Below are positions 44,556-53,905 of a stretch of DNA of 64,000 bases, piece after piece. The notes beneath the pieces are model-generated. The model ran no database searches and had not been told where the DNA came from. It saw nothing but the letters and a program-made list of their open reading frames with translations. Made by a program: the position numbers and the translations under genes. This DNA comes from Megaleporinus macrocephalus (lineage: Eukaryota; Chordata; Actinopteri; Characiformes; Anostomidae). Within the stretch, counting starts at the first letter, position 1. Each line of letters begins with the position of its first letter. The DNA lies in NCBI GenBank assembly GCA_021613375.1, contig CM038720.1, positions 13,175,962-13,239,961 of the forward strand, in the 5' to 3' direction.

Positions 44556-45110
44556 TTGCGCGTCAGAATATCATCGACAGTGGTGATAGTAACCAGACAT
44601 CTCAAGAGTTAAATGCCTCTAAAAGCTCTATCACTGATTATTATGTGAAATGGTTATGAATGTACTGCTTAAGTCTTGGTCTAAGACATATTTTAATCAA
44701 TGTATTTTAATTCATTTATGGTATAGGGGTACATTGAGGGTGTTCTAAGGCAAAATACACTACTGTGTGAATGTCTCAGGCACCTAAGCTGATTGTTTAA
44801 AACTTTATGTTAGTAATAAGTGTAAAATAGCTTTTATATGTAATACTGTGTCTAAAATGTTTGCACAGTACTGAAAATATTTTTAAGATCACTATTGCAT
44901 ATCAAAAACTAAGAAAGAGATGTGTAGGGTCATTGTTGGTTCTGGGAAGTAAATAAATGTTCTATATTTGCATTGTAGACATGGTGACCCCTGGTTCCCA
45001 TCACTATTCCCATCACTTTGTAAAGATAATGGTAAGTTTCTTTATGAATAAACAATTTCACATCAAACTACTTCAAATGACGGTTTTTATCTCAACCACT
45101 GAATTATGCA
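44556..45110. repeat. Family C fragments in both orientations
   Basis: 44565-44680 (CGACAGTGGTGATAGTAACC, TTATGTGAAATGGTTATGA) is a plus-strand piece. 44965-45090 (ATGGTGACCCCTGGTTCCCA, TGTAAAGATAATGGTAAGTT, AATTTCACATCAAAC) is the reverse orientation. They may be the two ends of one 550-bp element. Confidence 0.5.
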
Positions 45111-45949
45111 GATGCCTTGATTTTCTTTAGGAAAATGAAACTGCTGTATAAAGTCTCCAAAATCATGAGTTAATGTCAAAACACCAGATACTAACATAAT
45201 TCGCCTCCCCCGTTCTCCCACATTGCCCACGCTTCTCATAAACCCATTCCTATTTTGATGAATCATGTTAATTCCTACATGACGTTCTCATCACTATGCA
45301 ACAGAATTTCATCATAGCTATCTTATAATCATATGCGTTACATTAGCTCTGCAAATTGCTTGACTGTCAGGCTGAATATTCATGCCATTCTCGCACAGAG
45401 AAGCACGACAGCTGGTGAGTCTCGGTATCTCCTGGGCTATGATGGCATGACCTGGTTGTTTGAGAGGGGGTGGGGGGGGGCATGCTCTCTACCATGTCAG
45501 AGTTTGACGGCCTCTCCAGAGGGCTTCGGGTTGTGCTAAACGCTCCCTCTGATCTCCCCCCAGCATGAGGCAAAGCTTTGATTCCGACGAAACGCCATTG
45601 TTTTCAGATCAAGCAGTAGCCGGGGAAGCTATAAGACATGATCAATAACAACGCAATTAAAATGCCGTTAGCGTTTCCCATGTTTCTCTGCTTGAGCTTC
45701 ATTAAGATGAGAAGTGATTTTGCTGTGATACACGCTTAGAACTACTTTTGCTATTCTGTTTGTCCGTATAGCTCTTCAACCACTGCAGACGGCTTTTACA
45801 GAACATTCTGATCTGTTAGCATGCGCGTGCCAGATCAGACGGTCCTGCAGATTTATATGTAAAACAGACATTAAAGACAAGTTGGTAACTGTTCAGGAGA
45901 TGTTTCTAAAGAGGTCTGATATGAGATCTTGCGTACGGAAAGAGAAAAA
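45111..45949. other. No gene; repeat-free block at about 45.2-45.8 kb
   Basis: 45580-45740 (ACGCAATTAAAATGCCGTTA, CTTCATTAAGATGAG) has the look of a conserved non-coding element: balanced, no repeat, homeodomain-like cores. No coding motif. Confidence 0.4.
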
Positions 45950-46200
45950 GCCTCCTAATAACCATGCAAGACATGGTAGACCACCTGGTAGTACATCAGA
46001 TAAACAGCACGTAAAGCTTTCATCTTTGAGAGATGAGATCAAAGCTCCATTCTTGCTTTAGAACTGAAAAACTGCATAAAAGTTTCTGTCCATCTTTTCA
46101 CTGTGAGAAAGCAACTGAATGCTATGGGTCTGAAAGGTTGTGTAGTTGTCAAGAAGCCTTTTTGAGGAATACATGAGAGAGAATAAAAGTTGCTGGTGTT
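45950..46200 (+). mobile_element. Tc1-like element remnant (HTH region), MITE-free copy
   Basis: Parallels 3130-3520 with GCACGTAAAGCTTTCATC, AGCTCCATTCTTGCTTTAGA, TTTCACTGTGAGAAAGCAAC and TGCTATGGGTCTGAAAG. It encodes a decayed Tc1 HTH region. At 45998-46005 it keeps AGATAAAC uninterrupted, the pre-insertion site of the MITE at 3175-3346. Confidence 0.7.
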
Positions 46201-46247
46201 TAGACACCTTGTAATTAAGTATGGTCACTTCAGTTATGGGGTTCTAG

Positions 46248-46270
46248 GTATATATATATATATATATATA
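46248..46270. repeat. Short (TA)n array
   Basis: About 22 bp of TA dinucleotides directly before a Tc1-like terminus at 46271. Confidence 0.9.
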
Positions 46271-46803
46271 CAATACCGCTGAAAAGTTTGGGATCACAGT
46301 GAAATGTTCTTGTTTTCAGTGGAGTAGTCTTCCTTCCTTCCTTAACACAACAATGAACTGACGGGTCTCTAAAGAAAGTTGTTTCTTTCTGGTCATTTTG
46401 AGTCTGTCAGCAAGTCATCAACTGCTGATGCTTCAGATACTAAACTAACTAGAATGTTGTTCTCCCTTTTATTCTCACTTATTAGTAGAATGTTTTTCAG
46501 CTGTGCATCACAATTGAGCAAGAGTGTCCTAACAACCAATTAGCCCAATAACTTCCTTAACTTGGATTGGCGGCTGTACCAGGAGATTTAGGCAGAGGAC
46601 TGAGAATTGCTGATAATAGGACTATATGCAAAATAAGCCTCTATACAAAAATAGGCTTTAATACAAACATTTTTATTCTTTAAAAATCATCTGATACACT
46701 CACATTAATTGTGAAATGGACAATATTGTTTGTGAATTGCATGTAAATTGCATGAAAATTGCATGAAATCAAATTCTAAAGTGATCCTAAATTTTGAGCG
46801 GTA

Positions 46804-46804
<1 letters not shown>
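46271..46804. mobile_element. Non-autonomous Tc1-like element, 534 bp
   Basis: Left end CAATACCGCTGAAAAGTTTG, right end in reverse CTACCGCTCAAAATTTAGG, each followed by GATCAC. Both ends abut TA arrays, the Tc1 target. There is no transposase frame; the interior is AT-rich. Confidence 0.8.

Positions 46805-46886
<82 letters not shown>
46805..46886. repeat. (TA)n microsatellite
   Basis: About 80 bp of TA with a short TGTG interruption near the left, between two transposon ends. The Tyr-Ile frames here are artefacts. Confidence 0.95.
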
Positions 46887-46888
<2 letters not shown>

Positions 46889-47512
46889 AATCAGCCATAA
46901 CATTAAAGCCACTACCTTGTCTGTATACTTTGTTACGCCCCTTTCACCCTGTTCTTCAATGATCAGGACACCCTGCAGGACCACTGCAAAGCAGATATTA
47001 TTTAGGTGGTGGTTCATTCTCAGCATTGCAGTAACACTAACGTTAGTGGTGGTGATGTGTTACTGTTGTGTTGTACTGGTACGAGTGGATCAGACACTGC
47101 AGGTTTTTAAACACTGTGTCTGCTCACTCTAATAGACACGCCTAACTTGCAGGTCCACCATGTATATGTAAAGTCAGGAATGGAATGGTCCTTCATCAGT
47201 GGTCACAGGATGCTGCCCACAGGACACTGCTGGCTGAATGTTGCAGGTTGGTGAACTGTTCTCAGTCCAGCAGTTACAATCAGGTGGACTGCTTTGTCTG
47301 ATCCACTCATACCAGTGCAACACAAAACCATAATGTCAGTGTCACTGCAGTGGTGAGAATGATCGGCCTCTCTAATAGTGGTGCTCTGTGGTGGTTCTGT
47401 AGGTGGTCCTGATCATTAAAAACAGGTGAAAGCTCCTATATGGTAAGTGGGTTGATAAAATGGACAATGTGTGTAGATACAAGGAGGTGGTTTTAATGTT
47501 ATGACTAAGCAG
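46887..47512. mobile_element. Palindromic mariner-like non-autonomous element, complete
   Basis: 626 bp. The left end CCAATCAGCCATAACATTAA pairs with the right end TTTTAATGTTATGACTAAG. Further pairs run inward, such as TTCAATGATCAGGAC with GTCCTGATCATTAA and GAGTGGATCAGACA with TGTCTGATCCACTC. Flanked by TA repeats on both sides. The related copy at 9099-9769 lost its right end. Confidence 0.85.
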
Positions 47513-47526
47513 TATATATATATATT

Positions 47527-47797
47527 CTGTATGGAGTTTGCATGTTCTCCCTGTGCTTGAGTGGGTTTCCTCCGGGTACTCCAGTTTCCTCCCAGATGTC
47601 CAAAGACATGCAGTCAGGTTGAACGGTCACTCTAAATTGCCTGTAGGTGTGAGTGCTTGGGTGAATGTTGGCCATGCGTTTGACCGGCGAACTGTCCATG
47701 GTGTGTACCCCGCCTTCGCCCAATGATGCTGGGATTGGCTCCAGCCCCCCGTGACCCCGACTAGTGGGATAAAGCGGCAGATAATGGATGGATGGAT
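47527..47797 (+). mobile_element. SINE-like repeat, 3' part
   Basis: TATGGAGTTTGCATGTTCTC, GGGTTTCCTCCGGGTACTCC, GTCACTCTAAATTGCCTGTA, CTGGGATTGGCTCCAGCCC and the tail GATAATGGATGGATGGA. The tRNA-like head is missing and the copy begins next to a TA run. Confidence 0.85.
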
Positions 47798-47929
47798 ATA
47801 TATACATTGAGGAGCAAATGGAGACACAGATTGGGAGGTGGAGCTACATGAATTTGGTTGAAGCACAAAGCAACTTTTCAGAAAGCTACTCCAAAACCAC
47901 TCCATTATCACTCCATTATCACAAAATAG

Positions 47930-48130
47930 ACAGTCATGAGTGATGCGGCAGTGACTGCTGCAGCTCAAAAGCGACAGCAATTTACACCTGCACTCCTGCA
48001 CTACAGCGCTGTTCAGCAAACATATGTACTGGACATTCTCACCAGTCACGTTACTGTTGTTAGTTACTGTGTCGGGCACAACATGATAAGCCACTACCTT
48101 CAGAGAAAAGCCTGTGTAGCGCATGATGTT
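47930..48130 (+). repeat. Family F repeat, plus-strand copy
   Basis: CATGAGTGATGCGGCAGTGA, GCGCTGTTCAGCAAAC and ACTGGACATTCTCACC parallel the reverse complement of 53700-53905. A short frame starting MSDAA occurs in both but ends differently, so a protein is unlikely. Confidence 0.55.
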
Positions 48131-48315
48131 GAACAATTTTTTGTTTAATTATGGCCATAAATTATATAATCATTTATTTATTATAATTTATGATTATAAG
48201 AATTAATCAAATCCCCAGAACAGCTCGGGAATGGAATTATTACAGAAACACTCTGAGCAAGGAGCGAAAATGTCTGCTGCTCCATTCCACTCACATGCTC
48301 TGATGACATCAACGT
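48131..48315. other. No recognisable feature
   Basis: Short AT-rich stretch between a family F copy and a SINE-like copy. Confidence 0.4.
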
Positions 48316-48634
48316 TCATTCATTTTCCAAGCCGCTTATCCTCCTGGGTTGCTAGGGGTGCTGGAGCCTATCTCGGCGCTCATTGGACACCCTGGACAGA
48401 CCGCCAATCTATCACAGGACAGACACACTGACCCACACATTCACACACACACACACCTTGAGGCAATTTAGCATCTCTGATTGGCCTGACTGCATGTTTT
48501 TGGACTGTGGGAGGAAACCCATATGGATACGGGGAGGACATGCAAGCTCCACACAGTAACAGACCCCAGACACCGTGGCTGAGAATCAAACGCAAACCCC
48601 GCTTGCTGTGAGGCGACTAGCCACTGTGCCACCT
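48316..48634 (-). mobile_element. SINE-like repeat, near full length, diverged subfamily
   Basis: Minus-strand copy: TTCATTCATTTTCCAAGCCG, GGGTGCTGGAGCCTATCTC, CCGCCAATCTATCACAGGAC, TGCATGTTTTTGGACTGTGG, GGAGGACATGCAAGCTCC, and ends CTGTGAGGCGACTAGCCACT and GTGCCACCT. About 320 bp with head and tail, and the longest of this family in the window. Its core differs from the other copies, so it is a separate subfamily. Confidence 0.8.
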
Positions 48635-48784
48635 GTTATGTTAGCATCTTTCAGTTAGCTTTGAGCAATAATTGCATTAATATGCTGTTGTATTCATGTG
48701 GAAATGATGGACAGATTTACTTTAACAGCAAGTAACAGTAAAGTCATTTTTTTGATCTTTTATTTCTTATCCTTATGGCTGCCT

Positions 48785-49050
48785 GGCCACCCCATTCAAA
48801 AAGCAACAGCCCTTCTAGCATTCTAGGAAAACTGGACCGGCCACCTCAGAGTCTAGATCTCAGCACTATTCAGTGAAATCTTTTTCTTTAACTTCCAAGA
48901 CTGAACTTTGGAGATATGGTACAATATCCCAGCAGATTTCATCAAAACATCAGAGAACCTCTTGACCCTGAACAATTAATACCTCGCACTTAATGGCTGG
49001 AAATGAAAAGGGTGGTCTCTGACTTTGGCATAGTATTACATCTGTGTGGT
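48785..49050 (+). pseudogene. Tc1-like transposase C-terminal remnant
   Basis: Plus-strand reading gives LDRPPQSLDLSTIQ, a decayed form of the WPPQSPDLNPIE catalytic-domain motif that contains the second Asp and the final acidic residue region. The weakly conserved tail follows, then GGTGGTCTCTGACTTTGGCA (49010-49030), which resembles a Tc1 terminal repeat. Stops and frameshifts are present. The matching opposite terminus may be the GCAAAAGTCAAGGACCACCC at 3663, but that is far away and from another copy. Confidence 0.6.
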
Positions 49051-50699
49051 TTACACACAGATTTTATGCAGATTTGAAACAGGCTGCCTGCTTGAATTAG
49101 TTTGGCCCATTTGCCTAGTCCTTCTTGTCTACCCACGTTCTGTTCTACATACCATTTGCACTGAGTTCTGCGCTTTGATTTATGAGTTCCCATGCGGTGC
49201 GCTGTTCCTAGGCCTGGATCTACTCCGACAATAAGCACTAAACAAAAGATCCATATGTTTTGAAAATCTCCAAACAGGTTAGAATGGAGCTAGTATGGTA
49301 GGCGGGCATCTAATTTGCACGATTTTCCATTTACTTCGAGCGTGGTCAATCTGCCAAGATGAGCCCTGATTGATCAATCAGCTATGCCTTGAAGTTTGAG
49401 TCCGCATCGCAGCCTCCGCAGACACTTTCCAAACACGTACTCAATTACAACATAGTGATTGTGTGATTCTGACAGGTGTGGACATGCATAATGCATACTG
49501 GGGCTGGGGTTGCGCTGCGGTTCGCCTGCTCAATATGAATATTATTCCGACAAAAGCACATACATGCGAACGTAGTGCACTGTGAGCTGATGTAAGATTT
49601 ACTGCTTTGAATAATGAGTAATAGGCATTACTCTAAAAATAAAACATGAAAGCAAATGAGAGTGTATAGTCTGTGGGTCAGTATACTGCTTTTCCGCATA
49701 CTGTACAACAGCAGCTGAATACTGATGCCAGATTAGAACTCTAGCCTACATAAAAACGAAGCTCCTGTATAAATATATGTTATTGCGTTTTCCACAGGTT
49801 CCCACTGGAAATGATTTGAGGGTCATGGATGTCGCTGTGAACAACACGTGCGCTCGCATCCCTGATATCGCTCCAATGTAGAAAAGGCTCACCGACGGAC
49901 TCTGTACTACTGCACAATGTGACATAAATCCCACAAATGAAATTGGGTGGGTTGCTCACAACACACACACAAACACACACACAGACTTGGCCACAGGTCC
50001 ATGTGTACCCCATATTCAAGCAGACTGCTGATACCGCATCCCTTCTCGCCACTCGCCCGTATTTGAATAATGGACTGCCAAGCGAGTACCGGGCTTCATA
50101 CATATCTTTCCCGTGCCTCCCTGTTAACTTCTGCCCACTGGCAATAAAGACAGAGGTCTGATTCCACAAGCGCCAGAAGATAACAATGTCTGGGTGGCCA
50201 TACATTTCCCTAGATTTTTGTCATATATGTTCTGAATTGAATGACTGTTACTATGTCTATTATTATATTATTATTACCATTATTATACATGCCCGGGGTA
50301 TAAATAAGGCTACATACTCAAATGAATAACATTGTGCAAATGCTTACCTGAGTTATTGTGCCAGTACATTTAATAAGTAATGAAAAAAGTACACAATTTA
50401 AGGGACCATCAAGATATTTGCACTATATGTATTACAATATTTAGTTTACCTGAGATTTATTAAGCTAGAACAGATGAATACAACACAAACAAACATCATT
50501 GTAATAACACATGTAGACAGTCATTGTTCTTTAAATACTAACAATATCTACAGAGAATGCTCTGAAAAAGAATATTGTGACATAATGTATCACAATAATA
50601 ATAAAAAATCATATTGCCCGCCCTTACCTGTACATGTGAGCAAGTAATAATACCCTTTGTGAACTGTTATTGGACTTTCTCTGCTACAGTTGGTAACTA
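49051..50699. other. No recognisable gene; (CA)n near 49960-49983
   Basis: 49260-49560 is repeat-free with balanced composition. 49938-49985 has a short CA-rich run, and its opposite-strand Val-Cys frames are artefacts. 50220-50640 is AT-rich. TA at 50698-50699 is the target of the next element. Confidence 0.45.
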
Positions 50700-51864
50700 C
50701 AGGGTGGGCCATTTATATGGACACACCTTAATAAAACGGAAATGGTTGGTGATATTAACTTCCTGTTTGTGGCACATTAGTATATTGGAGGGGGGAAACT
50801 TTTCTAGATGAGTGGTGACAATGGCAGCCATTTTGAAGTTGGCCGTTTTGGATCTAACTTTTGTTTTTTCAATGGGAAGAGGGTCATGTGACACATTAAA
50901 CTTAATGGGAATTTCACAAGAAAAACAATGATGTGCTTGGTTTTACCGTGACTTTATTTTTTTCTCTTGACAAGTTTCTCTTTGTTTACATCCATTGACA
51001 TGTTGCAGAGATTAACACGTGATGAGCAGATAAAAATTGTTCTGATGTGAATGGTGAATTTAACAAACAAAGCCACTGCTATTGGTCTGACACTAACCCA
51101 CATTAGATAGATTCCTCCAAGACTGTTGGAACAAAAAAAATTATGGTATGATTTGGTATATGGGGTATAAAGATAGTGGGGCCATTCTTCATCAATGGAA
51201 ACCTCAAGGCCACTGGAAATTGCTACATGATGATGTGTTTCCCTCTTTATGCACTGAAGCTGGCATGTTCCCTGAGTTTGTCCAGCAAGATGGTGCACCA
51301 CCACATTATGGGTTTTAGATCTGAGCATTCCTAGATCACAGTTTCCTGGAAAGTGGATTGGTCATCGTAGGCCAGTTGAATGGCCCCCAAGGTCTCCCGA
51401 TCTGACCCCCTTAGACTTTTATTTTTGGGGTCATCTGAAGGCAATTTTCTATGCTGTGAAGATACAAGATGTGCAGCACCTGAAACTATGGATACTGGAA
51501 GCCTGTGCTAGCATTTCTCCAGCGGTGCTGCTATCAATGTGTGAAGAGCGGGAGAAGAGGGTTACGTTGACAATTCAACACAATGGGCAGCACTTTGAAT
51601 ACATTTTATAAGTGGTCAGAAACTTGTAAATAACTCATGAAAGAAAAAAGTTACATTAAAACCATTTAACATTGTTTTTCTTGTGAAATTCCCAATAAGT
51701 TTGATGTGTCACATGACCCTCTTCCCATTGAAAAAACAAAAGTTGGATCCAAAATGGCCAAAAAGTTTTCCCCCTCCTATATACAAATGTGCCAAAAACA
51801 AGATGTTAATATCACCAACCTTTCCCATTTTATTAAGGTGTATCCATATAAATGGCCCACCCTG
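50700..51864 (+). mobile_element. Mariner-like element with long inverted repeats
   Basis: Ends CAGGGTGGGCCATTTATATG at 50700 and its reverse complement finishing at 51864, both flanked by TA (50698-50699 and 51865-51866). The arms are about 230 bp (50700-50932) and 195 bp (51671-51864) with high similarity; the right arm lacks about 30 bp. Arms of this length are long for mariner. The interior holds the 3' third of a transposase. Confidence 0.9.
51120..51611 (+). pseudogene. Mariner-like transposase, C-terminal part
   Basis: From about 51160 the plus strand reads pieces of a DDE transposase: FVQQDGAPPHYGF (51265-51320, the second catalytic Asp motif), then after stops and a frame change WIGHRRPVEWPPRSPDL with TPLDFYFWGHLK (51355-51435), the third acidic position, then QHLKLWILEACASIS and a stop at 51609-51611. 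The N-terminal DNA-binding region and the first catalytic Asp region are absent or unrecognisable. In-frame TAG and TGA at about 51317-51325 confirm decay. It would have cut and pasted the element; it cannot now. Confidence 0.8.
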
Positions 51865-52009
51865 TATGTATGGTTTATCACATAAATCTTTGAAAGCAAA
51901 ACAACACAATGGAAATAAGCAGACAAACACAGTAACAGCACACAATCTGCACAGCCAATGCAATATTACAATTATGTGACCTTTATCCTTAAAAAGAAAC
52001 TGAATTCCA

Positions 52010-52330
52010 TAGAGGGCCGGCATGCGGATCAGCACCTCCAAGTCTGAGTCCATGGCCCTGTCCCGGAAAAGGATGACATGCCCTCTGTTGGTAAGGGGAG
52101 AGGATCTAGTCAGAGTGGAGGAGCTTAAGTATGTGGAGGTCTTGTTCATGAGGGATGGGAAGAGGGATGCTGAGATCAGCCGCAGGCTGGGTCAGGTGGC
52201 AGAAGTAATGTGGTTCTGTAGTGGGGAAGTTGGAGTCGAGCTATAAGGCAAAGCTATCAGTTTACGGGTCGGTTTACATCCCCACCCTTACCTGTGGTCA
52301 TGAACTTGATTCCCTGATTCCCTGATTTCC
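52010..52330 (+). pseudogene. LINE reverse transcriptase C-terminal fragment
   Basis: Reading from 52022: MRISTSKSESMALSRKRM, then CPLLVRGEDLVRVEELKYVE and a decayed GKRDAEISRRLG. After a stop at about 52243 the frame shifts and continues YGSVYIPTLTCGHEL (52261-52305). This is the part of a non-LTR reverse transcriptase just after the catalytic core (thumb and following). The motif series suits an RTE/Rex3-like or related fish LINE; clade not certain. The copy is truncated on both sides, as usual for 5'-truncated LINEs. Confidence 0.7.
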
Positions 52331-52684
52331 CTACTGCAGCCATGACCCTAGCTGGACTAAGCGGTTAGTAACACGTTCGTCTGCACTGTTCAAACCACAT
52401 ACACCTTCTTCTCTTGTGACTTCAGGTATAAGATACAGGTAAAATATCCCTCCCATTTCCAAACTTCTTCTATTGAGTGAATGATTTAAAACACTTCACA
52501 TTGTGGTATGCTAAAAAATACTGAAGCCCTTCCTAAGCCAATTTTAAATTGCTAAACTATGACTGGACAATGGGGGCAGGGTTTTAAATACATTTGAATG
52601 TTATTTTTTTCCCCACTTTAGAATAACTTAAGGAGGATATTTTTCTTTGAGCCAAGAATCCCAGTGCTAATTGGGCAGAAGTTG
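52331..52684. other. No recognisable feature
   Basis: Mixed sequence with an AT-rich middle; nothing assignable. Confidence 0.4.
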
Positions 52685-53146
52685 GGAAACATCCTAGACA
52701 GGCCGTCTGGGATTTGATACACAGACATACACATACATATTCACACACAACTAGTGGCAATTAGTATCTCCAACTAACAGCATGACTTCAGACTGCAGGA
52801 GGAAACAGGGGCGTAGCTAGGCTTAGTTTAGGGGTGCTCATTTCCCAACACCCCTAAAGATAGTAGATAAAGGTAAAAAAATTAAGGTTTTTTTTTTTCT
52901 TTTAACGTTTTTTGCCCCAACACTGATTTTAGATTAATGGTCCAAAATGACTTTAAATGTAGTTTTTTTTTCATGAGCTTTTCTCATTTGGGTGCTCAGT
53001 ACCCCTAAACCTTTAAGCCTACAATCACCCCTGTGTCTTAATCTAAAACGCACAGAAAGGACCCTGATCACCTGACTGGGATATGAACTCAAGCACCTCT
53101 TGTTGAGAGGCCACATTGATACCTACTGTGCCACTGCACTAGTACT
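52685..53146 (-). mobile_element. SINE-like repeat interrupted by a MITE
   Basis: Left half: ATACACAGACATACACATAC, TAGTATCTCCAACTAACAG, TGACTTCAGACTGCAGGAGG. Right half after the MITE: ACGCACAGAAAGGACCCTGA, GGGATATGAACTCAAGCACC, TTGAGAGGCCACATTG, ending CTGTGCCACTGCAC. The halves are in the order of a minus-strand copy, with part of the middle lost. Confidence 0.65.
52806..53033. mobile_element. 228-bp MITE inserted in a SINE-like repeat
   Basis: CAGGGGCGTAGCTAGGCTTA with GTTTAGGGGTGCTC at the left matches the reverse of GAGT..GGGTGCTCAGTACCCCTAAAC..AAGCCTACAATCACCCCTG at the right (inverted ends of about 35 bp with mismatches). Flanking AAA and TGT give no clear target duplication, so the superfamily is uncertain. 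Confidence 0.7.
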
Positions 53147-53312
53147 AATGTAACTCTTACATCAGTTGTTAAGCTTTTCCCAAACAGAAGATAAGCTTTT
53201 CCCAAACTCAGGTAAGGTATTTAGATAACAAAGTTTAATCTAACCTGCTGTTCTCCTTATCTGACAAGTTAATTCTTACAATGCTATATGTATTATGACA
53301 CAGGGGTGACGA
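53147..53312. other. No recognisable feature
   Basis: Contains a local duplication of AAGCTTTTCCCAAAC (53170 and 53192). Nothing else seen. Confidence 0.4.
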
Positions 53313-53556
53313 TTCATCCATTATCTTCCGCTTTATCCCGCTAGCCGGGGTTACGGGAGGGTGCTGGACCCAATTCCAGCGTCATAGGGCGAAGGCTGGG
53401 TACACCATGGACAGTTCGCCAGTCCATCACATGGCCAACACACACTCACGCACATAAACATTCACACTCACACCTATGGCCAATTTAGAGTGACCGATTA
53501 ACCTAACTTGCATGTCTTTGGACTGGAGTCGGAGTACTTGGAGATACTACACCACC
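53313..53556 (-). mobile_element. SINE-like repeat, internally shortened
   Basis: Minus-strand copy: TCATCCATTATCTTCCGCTT, CAGCGTCATAGGGCGAAGGC, GGACAGTTCGCCAGTCCATC, CAATTTAGAGTGACCG, CATGTCTTTGGACTGGAGTC, ending ACTACACCACC. The middle of the head half is deleted. Confidence 0.8.
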
Positions 53557-53699
53557 TACGGTCACAATTCAATAGATTGTAATATATTGCGATACTGTAA
53601 ACAAGGCGATATACTGTGGAAAACTAACCAGCTAAGTGTGCTTACCCGAATTATTAGCAATGCACCCAGCTATGTTGGAGGGGAAGAGACTAATAGCTA
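53557..53699. other. No recognisable feature
   Basis: Short stretch between repeats; a 62-codon frame here starts inside the SINE-like repeat. Confidence 0.4.
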
Positions 53700-53905
53700 A
53701 ACATTCTGTGAAACACTGGCTCTTTTCCAGAGAAGAAACTGCAGATGGTGAACATGGGCATGTAATATCTCTGTGTAATGTCTGTTGAACTTTGTTGTGG
53801 TCGGTAAGGAATTCCAGTATGTAGCTTTGCTGAACAGCTCCGCAGCACTGTGTAGGAATGACCGCCACATACAAACTGTAGTCATTGCTGCATCACTCAT
53901 GCCAC
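53700..53905 (-). repeat. Family F repeat, minus-strand copy
   Basis: Reverse complement contains CATGAGTGATGCAGCAATGA, GAGCTGTTCAGCAAAGC and TACTGGAATTCCTTACC, matching 47930-48130 in order. The two copies are in opposite orientation 5.7 kb apart. Confidence 0.55.
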
